A program made the position numbers and the translations under genes. From positions 1 to 8,334 of the forward strand of contig JAEORN010000171.1 in assembly GCA_016840825.1 (NCBI GenBank): DNA of 8,334 nt, given 5' to 3'. The notes below the pieces were generated by a model. It worked only from the letters and a program-made list of their open reading frames with translations. It did no database searches and was not told the origin of the DNA. This document shows positions 1 to 5,231 of the stretch, one piece after another. The DNA is from Candidatus Thorarchaeota archaeon. Lineage in GTDB: Archaea; Asgardarchaeota; Thorarchaeia; Thorarchaeales; Thorarchaeaceae. Numbering within the stretch: the stretch's first letter is position 1; every line of letters starts with the position of its first letter.

Positions 1-201
1 AAGATGTTCAATCTTGCTGAGAAAGCACTACAATCCACAAAGGATCCGGTAGCTCAATTCCTTCTAAATCATCTGAAACATGATGAGCAACATCATAAGA
101 AGGAGCTCGAAGGATTGATAACCCTGATACAAACATCACCTTTGCAATCAAAGAAAGGAACAAAAGGAACAGACATAGTTTGTGAAACAGAAGACGCATG
201 A
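1..201 (+). CDS. C-terminal end of a probable ferritin-like (rubrerythrin-type four-helix) protein, 5' end outside window
   Basis: The reading frame is open from the first base and stops with TGA at 199-201, so this is the last 66 residues of a longer gene; the ATG at 4 is probably internal. The visible part starts with an amphipathic helix, then a turn (STKDP), then a second helix holding HDEQHH. A D-E-x-x-H pattern in the last helix after a 'DP' turn is typical of ferritin-like and rubrerythrin-like diiron four-helix proteins, where Glu and His of an ExxH motif bind metal. The tail after about residue 48 is polar, lysine-rich and probably disordered. The gene is followed at once by a thioredoxin-fold gene, which fits an oxidative-stress or metal-handling role. 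The family call rests on a short piece; another four-helix protein such as a hemerythrin-like one is possible. Confidence 0.5.
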   Translation, partial: KMFNLAEKALQSTKDPVAQFLLNHLKHDEQHHKKELEGLITLIQTSPLQSKKGTKGTDIVCETEDA

Positions 202-709
202 TAAAGAATCAGAGTCAGATGTAGGTGATAATTTGCCAGCGTTATCAGAAGTATCGGAAGACTATCCTTCATGCACAGAATACATCAACGAAATGAATCC
301 AATGTATAGAAGCCGGTGGTTGGATGAGTTCACTAGATACCAAATCAATGAAGAGGCTATAGGGAAATTAAAAGAGATCATTCATGATTATGAAATTGTG
401 GTGATGTTTGCAGATTGGTGTGGAGATGCCAAAAAAGCAATTCCAGCACTAGCGCATCTGGAAACATCCCTTGACATCAAGATAAGAGCATTAGGTGGAA
501 TGACGAAACCATCTTGGGGTTCTGATAAATTTTGGGCAGTTCCACCCAGTCCACTCGAAGTAGATACTTTCGACATTAGAAGTAGTCCGACTATCATCAT
601 CTTCAGCAAAGATACCAAACAAGAGATTGGAAGAATAAAGACTCGCCCAAAGATGACTCCATCTATGGAGGAAGAGATTCTGAAGGTAATTCACGATGCT
701 TCATCGTGA
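182..709 (+). CDS. Thioredoxin-fold protein with a single-cysteine WCGDA motif (Thioredoxin_9-like)
   Basis: A protein of about 175 residues. Residues 1-37 are acidic and of low complexity. A thioredoxin fold follows: a hydrophobic strand (IVVMFADW, 72-79), the active-site-like W79-C80-G81-D82-A83, a helix with P88, and a cis-proline loop SSPT (P136) before strand IIIF. The second cysteine of the usual CxxC is Ala83. From memory, WCGDA or WCGDx is common in the Thioredoxin_9-like family, so this is probably a family trait rather than decay. One cysteine argues against ordinary dithiol reductase activity and suggests monothiol or mixed-disulfide chemistry, or a binding role. No signal peptide is visible, so it is probably cytoplasmic. 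The GTG start at 182 overlaps the upstream gene by 20 bases. A TTG at 233 has AGGTGA four bases upstream, and an ATG lies at 293, so the true start is uncertain. It probably shares a transcript with the upstream gene. Confidence 0.8.
   Translation: MKQKTHDKESESDVGDNLPALSEVSEDYPSCTEYINEMNPMYRSRWLDEFTRYQINEEAIGKLKEIIHDYEIVVMFADWCGDAKKAIPALAHLETSLDIKIRALGGMTKPSWGSDKFWAVPPSPLEVDTFDIRSSPTIIIFSKDTKQEIGRIKTRPKMTPSMEEEILKVIHDASS
223..229 (+). promoter_or_regulatory. Possible Shine-Dalgarno for an alternative TTG start at 233
   Basis: AGGTGAT matches the part of the archaeal/bacterial 16S rRNA complement used for ribosome binding and ends four bases before an in-frame TTG at 233. No comparable sequence lies at a good distance from the GTG at 182. 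If used, the thioredoxin-fold protein loses its first 17 acidic residues and no longer overlaps the upstream gene. The short spacing and the TTG codon keep this tentative. Confidence 0.3.
691..709. terminator. Perfect hairpin at the convergent thioredoxin/HxlR 3' ends
   Basis: TCACGATG (691-698) and CATCGTGA (702-709) are perfect 8 bp inverted arms around a 3 nt loop (CTT). The right arm ends on the TGA of the thioredoxin-fold gene, and the HxlR stop codon starts two bases later. No T-run follows on either strand, so this is not a classical oligo-T archaeal terminator. It could still stop readthrough or protect both 3' ends. Its position exactly on the junction is what supports a role. Confidence 0.4.
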
Positions 710-710
710 T

Positions 711-1142
711 TCATGAAGGTTGTCTGCATCCATCACAACCCGAAAAGCCTTGACCAAGACATTTGCCTGTTTTATCTCCACCATGTTTCATACCCCATTG
801 CTGCATCATTGTCAGAACACCTCTTAGATCCTCACCCTTTCTTGTGAGCTTGTAAGAAACACTTGCTGGAATGGTTGAAGAATCGACAGTTCTCGTAAGA
901 ATCTCTTCATCTTTTAACTCAGAGAGTCTTTGAGAGAGCATCTTTGAAGATACCCAGCTAAGGTCTTTTTGGATCTCGTTGAACCGTAATCCCTCTTTGG
1001 CTCTTGGAGCCATCAACGTCTGCAGAATAAGAATGGTCCATTTTTTCCCTAGAATTCCAGAAGTAATATAGACCGGACACCCTTCAACATCTGCTTTTAC
1101 ACGCGGCGCATAGATTTCTTCCAAATCGTTCATGACACTCAC
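711..1142 (-). CDS. HxlR-family winged helix-turn-helix transcriptional regulator with a C-terminal cysteine cluster
   Basis: A 143-residue cytoplasmic DNA-binding protein. The HxlR signature is clear: C22-P-V-Y, then ILGKKWTILIL (30-40), the recognition region around LRFNEIQKDLSWVSSKMLSQRL, and a wing with SYKLTRKGEDL. HxlR proteins act as homodimers, and several bacterial members (YodB, HypR) sense oxidants or electrophiles through the cysteine equivalent to C22. Here the C-terminus adds C128, C136 and C139 (C-x7-C-x2-C), beyond the usual end of the winged-helix domain, suggesting a metal- or disulfide-based switch (inference). The gene is divergent from the 4Fe-4S protein gene and converges on the thioredoxin-fold gene with a 1-base gap. 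The start is either GTG at 1142, about 25 bases from the TATA-box centre and so nearly leaderless, or ATG at 1133 (three residues shorter). Confidence 0.88.
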   Translation of the reverse strand: MSVMNDLEEIYAPRVKADVEGCPVYITSGILGKKWTILILQTLMAPRAKEGLRFNEIQKDLSWVSSKMLSQRLSELKDEEILTRTVDSSTIPASVSYKLTRKGEDLRGVLTMMQQWGMKHGGDKTGKCLGQGFSGCDGCRQPS

Positions 1143-1163
1143 TTACTTTATGGTAACTATCCC

Positions 1164-1177
1164 ATTTATAACTTACT
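1164..1177 (-). promoter_or_regulatory. BRE/TATA promoter of the HxlR regulator gene
   Basis: On the minus strand the sequence reads AGTAAG then TTATAAAT, a good archaeal TATA box with a purine-rich BRE before it. The box centre (about 1167-1168) lies about 25 bases from the GTG at 1142 and 34 from the ATG at 1133. A start of transcription near 1140-1142 would give a leaderless or very short-leader mRNA. Confidence 0.5.
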
Positions 1178-1182
1178 TTTTT

Positions 1183-1198
1183 AAAGTAACTATATATT
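1183..1198 (+). promoter_or_regulatory. BRE/TATA promoter of the 4Fe-4S protein gene
   Basis: AAAGTAAC (BRE-like) is followed directly by TATATATT at 1191-1198. With transcription starting the usual 26-27 bases downstream of the box centre, the mRNA would begin at about 1221-1222. The ATG at 1223 would then be essentially leaderless. This spacing is the main reason to prefer 1223 over the GTG at 1214. Confidence 0.6.
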
Positions 1199-1222
1199 GG
1201 TAACTTATTAAGAGTGACAGAC

Positions 1223-1945
1223 ATGGTCAAAAGATTGATGATCCACATTGATGAAGAGAAGTGCACTGGTTGCGGACTGTGTGTTCCAAGTTGTGAGGAA
1301 GGAGCATTGGCAATCGTTGATGGAAAAGCTAAGGTCGTTTCAGAGAGTTATTGTGATGGACTGGGTGCTTGCCTTGGACACTGTCCTGAAGGAGCCTTAA
1401 CTCTACTTGAGGTTGATACGGTTCCTTTCGATGAAGATGCAGCGATGGACCACGTACAGAATCTAAGAGGAACACATCAAAGCTCAAGCTGTTGTCCTAC
1501 TGTAAGCCTGAATGATTCTTCTGAAACTCAAAAGGATCAGCCTAGTTCCTACAGGGGCGGTGTTTCCTACCTTCAGAATTTCCCTGTAAAGTTGAAGCTA
1601 ATAGCTCCAAATCATCCGGCCTTGAGAGATACAAGTTTGCTTCTCTCTGCGGATTGCACCAGTATCGCTTACCCTGCATTACACAATGACTTCCTTCAAG
1701 GGAAGACAATCATTCAAGTCTGTCCAAAGTTTGAAGAGTATAGCAGTAATGTAGACAAGCTGGCACAGATATTTCATGTCAATTCCATAAAGGACATCAC
1801 CACATTGATTATGGAAGTACCGTGCTGTAGTGGACTGGTTCGTATGATAAAACAAGCACTACAGATTGCAGGAAAGGATCTACCGATCACGTCGCACATT
1901 ATTGGTGTAAGGGGAAATATCCTTTCAACATCTATTGTAACATAA
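1223..1945 (+). CDS. 4Fe-4S ferredoxin-like redox protein with C-terminal VPCC domain
   Basis: About 240 residues. Counting from the GTG at 1214, cluster I is C17-x2-C20-x2-C23-x3-C27. The second site is C47-x5-C53-x3-C57 in YCDGLGACLGHCPEGAL, one cysteine short of a normal four-ligand motif. A polar linker follows with a CC pair (93-94), then a C-terminal domain with ADC (C148), VCPK (C170) and VPCCSG (C204, C205). This arrangement matches a soluble family of anaerobes usually annotated '4Fe-4S dicluster domain-containing protein'; its reaction is not established to my knowledge, though electron transfer is likely. The extra conserved-looking cysteines could hold another cluster or do thiol chemistry. 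The ATG at 1223 is chosen because it sits right after the predicted transcription start; GTG 1214 and ATG 1238 are alternatives. The shared control region suggests regulation by the divergent HxlR protein. Confidence 0.85.
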   Translation: MVKRLMIHIDEEKCTGCGLCVPSCEEGALAIVDGKAKVVSESYCDGLGACLGHCPEGALTLLEVDTVPFDEDAAMDHVQNLRGTHQSSSCCPTVSLNDSSETQKDQPSSYRGGVSYLQNFPVKLKLIAPNHPALRDTSLLLSADCTSIAYPALHNDFLQGKTIIQVCPKFEEYSSNVDKLAQIFHVNSIKDITTLIMEVPCCSGLVRMIKQALQIAGKDLPITSHIIGVRGNILSTSIVT

Positions 1946-1948
1946 TGA

Positions 1949-1971
1949 TTACTTCAATAATATAGAAGTAA
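1949..1971. terminator. Inverted repeat at the convergent ferredoxin-like/asparaginase 3' ends
   Basis: TTACTTC (1949-1955) and GAAGTAA (1965-1971) form perfect 7 bp arms around a 9 nt AT-only loop. On the minus strand the distal arm includes the TAA stop of the asparaginase gene, and the other gene stops three bases away. The stem is AT-rich and weak, with no strong T-run after it. A shared 3'-end function is suggested by position only. Confidence 0.3.
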
Positions 1972-2830
1972 ACTCAGGTGTCATGGAAGAATATATCACT
2001 TGGCCATCACGGGCAATTGCTATAGGCATGTGTGGTGTATCGAAAGCGAATGCCAAGTTCGCCTTTGAATCAAGCATAATCAACCCTGCTTCCCCAGAAG
2101 TCTTCTCTCTAAGGGTTCTCATAACCCTCTTGCATGCGTCTATCACCGTGAAACCATTCTCTACATGCAGCACTGCTTCCCTAGCCATTACAATACGAAG
2201 TATTTGCTCACCCTTCCCAGTACAGCTTGCACACGCAATCTCGTTCGCATAAACTCCTGAACCGATAATTGGAGAGTCACCCACTCTACCAGGGAGCTTT
2301 CCAGGCCAACCACTTGTTGACGCTCCTGACGCAAGACGACCATTCTCATCAATAGCCACACAACCGACTGTATCACATGCTTCTGCGTGTTGAATGGTCT
2401 TTGTTCGACCCTTTCCCTCTTCTTTCCTGAAACCAGTGGAAACCATCTCTTTATACAAACGTGCGGCTCCAGGACCAACTACTTGCATCACTGATGTTCT
2501 GTCTAATACAAATCGTGCAAGAGAGATTGGATGCACGATGTCCCGTACTGCCATCACAGCTCCACTTTCGAGCCGTTGTCCGTCCATCAGTATTGCGTCG
2601 ACTTCAATCTCACCATCCAGATTCTCACAAGCTCCGCGGCCAGCTGTAAATAGTTCTGTTTCTTCAAGCTCCCAGATTGCAGCCTCTACTGCATCAATGG
2701 AAGATCCTCCTCGTTCCAGCACACAGTAACCTACATTGGAGGCATTCTCTACCGCATGAAGAATATCTTTGTGATTTTTGACCTTGAATGTAGTTGCACC
2801 GCCGTGTACAACTATAGCTGGTTTAATCAT
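1949..2830 (-). CDS. Plant-type L-asparaginase / isoaspartyl peptidase (Ntn-hydrolase, threonine type)
   Basis: A 293-residue precursor. It starts with IVVHGGA, the usual N-terminal strand of this family, and has FTAGRGACENLDG (61-73) and EVDAILMDG (76-84). The autoprocessing site is D153|T154-V-G, giving a predicted alpha chain (1-153) and a beta chain starting at the nucleophile T154. Other expected active-site features are T172 in STSG, R182-V-G-D185 and T204-G205 in CTGKGEQ. The family cleaves isoaspartyl dipeptides formed by protein damage and/or hydrolyses L-asparagine to aspartate and ammonia; the sequence does not decide which substrate dominates. All catalytic positions are present, and the length is close to the family norm, so it should be active, and cytoplasmic as no signal peptide is seen. 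The ATG at 2830 gives the correct family N-terminus. The gene converges on the ferredoxin-like gene (3-base gap) and is divergent from the kinase gene. Confidence 0.92.
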   Translation of the reverse strand: MIKPAIVVHGGATTFKVKNHKDILHAVENASNVGYCVLERGGSSIDAVEAAIWELEETELFTAGRGACENLDGEIEVDAILMDGQRLESGAVMAVRDIVHPISLARFVLDRTSVMQVVGPGAARLYKEMVSTGFRKEEGKGRTKTIQHAEACDTVGCVAIDENGRLASGASTSGWPGKLPGRVGDSPIIGSGVYANEIACASCTGKGEQILRIVMAREAVLHVENGFTVIDACKRVMRTLREKTSGEAGLIMLDSKANLAFAFDTPHMPIAIARDGQVIYSSMTPEFTSILLK

Positions 2831-2957
2831 TAGTGTATCAGCTACGCCTAGGTTATCCTTTCATAAAATCCTATTGCAACATCATCCCATTAATAGTTAA
2901 AAGAGATGCAACTGGAAATCTGATTACTCTGTATCTTATCATTTTGGGGACCAAAGA
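2831..2957. promoter_or_regulatory. Divergent promoter region, asparaginase and histidine kinase genes
   Basis: A 127 bp AT-rich spacer. On the minus strand, ATTTTATGA (2861-2869) is a possible TATA box centred about 35 bases from the asparaginase ATG, which would give a leader of about 9 bases. On the plus strand, TTAATAGTTAAAAG (2890-2903) could be a TATA element for the kinase with a leader of about 35 bases. GGGGA at 2946-2950, 7 bases before the kinase ATG, is a weak ribosome-binding candidate. None of these is a strong match, and no convincing operator is visible. Confidence 0.35.
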
Positions 2958-5231
2958 ATGCATGCGAGCATAAGCACACTATGGAAGATATCCATCCGTC
3001 TCGTATTAGGACTACTTCTAGCGATAGCATTATTTTGGATGACTTTTCCAGCTCAATCATCTAGGATTGCATTCGTGAGCTACCATGCGTTACTTGCATT
3101 CCTAGCTGTTCCTCTTGCATCATTGGCGTTCCTAAGGAATTATAGAGCACCATCATCCTCCAGATACATACTCTATCTATCTTTTCTATTCCAATGTATC
3201 ATTCACTTTGGCATATCCGTAGTCTATTCATTCATAGAACCTGATCTTTCACCTGCCAATGCTCCTAACAGAGCATTCACAGATCTATTAGCCATATTCT
3301 TTTTCGGAGTGCTGCTCTGTGTATCTTTAATTCTCTCATTTAAAGAGTCACAAAGACGAGTTTCTATTATAGTTGGAGGCTCAGTACTGCTATTCACACT
3401 TGGATTATATGGCGCAGCAGTTTTCATCCTAAGACCAATTCTGACACTCCAACAATTGGAATCGTTGACTATTATCATTGCATTTTTCACAATGGGTCTA
3501 TTTGCATTGGCTGTAGCCCTAACATTCAAGACCCCAAGAAGAAACGCAATCCATGAGCCACACTACTTCATTGCAGCTCTCCTAGCATTCTTCATATCAT
3601 CTATCTCTATCCTAGCTTATGCGATAGGATACTACTCAATATGGACAATGGTAATCTATCAGGAAGCATTGGCGTTTTCACTTCTTTTTCTGGCAATGGG
3701 AGAGCCTCTGTATAGGGAATCTACAATCAGTAAAAGAGCAACTGAATATATACTATCATTTCTGTTGGCGTTGTCTTTGGCAACTTTCACATTGAGCTTG
3801 TTATCAGAGGCATTCGCTCCAGGAGTTCAACTGATAGATTTTGGTGCTTATCTTCTCTCACATGGAGCAGCTGCTCTTCTCTCAGCAATGATGACAGTTC
3901 TACTCTTTGTGTATTTCCAGAAAAAACCAGGGTGGAACCTATTTCCTTTGATGACATTGTACCTCACTTGGACATTCATCGAGATAATAATCATAGTTAG
4001 CTTTCCCTCATACTACATGACAATCAATGGAGAGTCAGTAGTACCGTACATCTTTGGTGGTCTGATGTCATTGCTTGTTATTAATAGAGGGATAATGTAC
4101 ACAAATCGACCACCAAGAGAAGACCCTCGAGAGTATGAATATAGGTGGATTCTACCAAGACTCCTCATTGTTATTATTGGCACCTCTGGATCGATCCTCA
4201 TCGAGAACAGGATAATTAGTGAGAATCCCGCAATTATAGGATTCCCCTTAGGAAGAGTCATTCTTCTTACTATCAATCTTCTTGCGCTTTTTGGTTTCTC
4301 TTTATTATTGTATATAATTACGAGGAAATCTGCAGACTGGAAGAATATTGAAGGAGTAGCAGTCATTATCTTAGCCTTCTTCATTGTTCCGGGAATCTTG
4401 AAAGGAGTATTTCCAGATTGGACAATAGGGTGGTGGTTGAGTGAACTAGTAATATTGGCGGGACTTGGAGCTGGACCACCCCTACTTGGTACATTATATG
4501 TCGATTCTATGTCAAAGGCAGAAGATTCTCAACATAGAGCAACCTTGTATTCAGACCTGCTTGTTCATGATATCACGAATATGCATCAAGCTATATTGGT
4601 AGCTCTCTCATTATTAGAAGCTGAACTTGAAGGAGATGAGAGTTACCTTTCTACCATTACGGATGCTAAGCAAAGTCTTGATCGAGCTGCCGATATTGTG
4701 TCCAGCGTTCGGCAAATTGGACTTGCGGACCAGATGGATTCAGGAAACCTAAAGAATATCGATATAGTGAAAGTCCTCTTCACTACATTCCACCAAATCC
4801 AATCTGAACATCCTAATGATTCTATTCAATTCAGCGTAAATAGACTTCCTGGAGAATGTTATACCAAAGCGAATAGTCTCCTCATGGATCTCTTCTACAA
4901 CCTCTTCCGAAATGCTGTGAATTATTCCGATGAGGAAAAACGAGTACGAGTGATGATAAAGGAGAGCACAATAGATGGAGCACCCTTCTGGAATATCAGT
5001 GTTGAGGATTATGGTAGAGGTATCGAAGAATCCAGGAAGAAGGAGCTATTTCAACGATTCATGAGAGGTGCGGAGGGAATCGGTCTGGGTCTATCTGTTG
5101 TGCTTGCCTTGACCAAGTCGTTCAATGGATATGTGGAGGTCTTGGATAGAGTTCCTGGCGATCATACTAAAGGAACTGTGTTTGTCATATCTCTGCCCAT
5201 CATTCATCTAGATGAGTTTGATATAACCTAG
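2958..5231 (+). CDS. Multi-pass membrane sensor histidine kinase (about 16 predicted transmembrane helices)
   Basis: A 757-residue protein in two parts. Residues 1-515 are almost entirely hydrophobic helices; by eye there are about 16 (near 11-30, 37-59, 69-92, 108-127, 136-157, 168-190, 202-225, 229-248, 263-284, 293-320, 326-348, 361-378, 398-415, 431-455, 465-484, 491-514), with short loops and no large extracellular or PAS/GAF domain. Residues 520-752 are a complete kinase core. It has the phospho-acceptor H537 in LLVHDITN, the N-box with N648 and N652 (NLFRNAVNYS), G1 D684-Y-G-R-G688, an F-box (ELFQRFMRG) and G2 G707-I-G-L-G-L. It should autophosphorylate on H537 and pass the phosphate to a response regulator, none of which is encoded here. 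I do not recognise the membrane domain; it may sense a membrane or lipophilic signal, or an ion gradient (inference). The stop abuts the convergent ABC ATPase stop with no gap. Confidence 0.9.
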   Translation: MHASISTLWKISIRLVLGLLLAIALFWMTFPAQSSRIAFVSYHALLAFLAVPLASLAFLRNYRAPSSSRYILYLSFLFQCIIHFGISVVYSFIEPDLSPANAPNRAFTDLLAIFFFGVLLCVSLILSFKESQRRVSIIVGGSVLLFTLGLYGAAVFILRPILTLQQLESLTIIIAFFTMGLFALAVALTFKTPRRNAIHEPHYFIAALLAFFISSISILAYAIGYYSIWTMVIYQEALAFSLLFLAMGEPLYRESTISKRATEYILSFLLALSLATFTLSLLSEAFAPGVQLIDFGAYLLSHGAAALLSAMMTVLLFVYFQKKPGWNLFPLMTLYLTWTFIEIIIIVSFPSYYMTINGESVVPYIFGGLMSLLVINRGIMYTNRPPREDPREYEYRWILPRLLIVIIGTSGSILIENRIISENPAIIGFPLGRVILLTINLLALFGFSLLLYIITRKSADWKNIEGVAVIILAFFIVPGILKGVFPDWTIGWWLSELVILAGLGAGPPLLGTLYVDSMSKAEDSQHRATLYSDLLVHDITNMHQAILVALSLLEAELEGDESYLSTITDAKQSLDRAADIVSSVRQIGLADQMDSGNLKNIDIVKVLFTTFHQIQSEHPNDSIQFSVNRLPGECYTKANSLLMDLFYNLFRNAVNYSDEEKRVRVMIKESTIDGAPFWNISVEDYGRGIEESRKKELFQRFMRGAEGIGLGLSVVLALTKSFNGYVEVLDRVPGDHTKGTVFVISLPIIHLDEFDIT

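Larger units (their letters stand above)
1141..1207. promoter_or_regulatory. Probable HxlR operator: repeated GTAACT half-sites in the divergent promoter region
   Basis: GTAACT occurs at 1153-1158, 1186-1191 and 1200-1205, and the opposite-facing ACTTAC (GTAAGT on the minus strand) at 1141-1146 and 1171-1176. Together these make two roughly parallel units that begin ACTTACTTT and end GTAACTAT (1141-1160 and 1171-1193), plus an extra half-site. The second unit contains a perfect 7 bp inverted repeat, TTACTTT/AAAGTAA, with a 3 nt spacer (1173-1189). Short inverted TTAC/GTAA-type sites next to the gene are what an HxlR dimer would be expected to bind. The central palindrome also fills the BRE position of both promoters, so part of the symmetry may reflect TFB sites rather than an operator. 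Confidence 0.55.

Noticed and set aside
8..199. A 63-codon minus-strand open frame at the left edge, looking like a hydrophobic peptide
   Set aside because: It is opposite the ferritin-like coding frame, whose DExxH helix gives better evidence of being real.
182..201. Overlap of the ferritin-like and thioredoxin-fold frames as a possible frameshifted fusion protein
   Set aside because: Both parts look like complete domain ends or starts, there is no slippery sequence, and a ribosome-binding-like site with a later start offers a simpler reading.
2394..2729. A 111-codon plus-strand open frame inside the asparaginase region
   Set aside because: It is antisense to a well-supported catalytic domain; the translation is Ser/Thr/Pro-rich with no recognisable fold.
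2875..2912. TGCAAC repeated at 2875-2880 and 2907-2912 in the asparaginase/kinase spacer
   Set aside because: A six-base direct repeat 32 bases apart is easily due to chance, and there is no regulator gene nearby to explain it.
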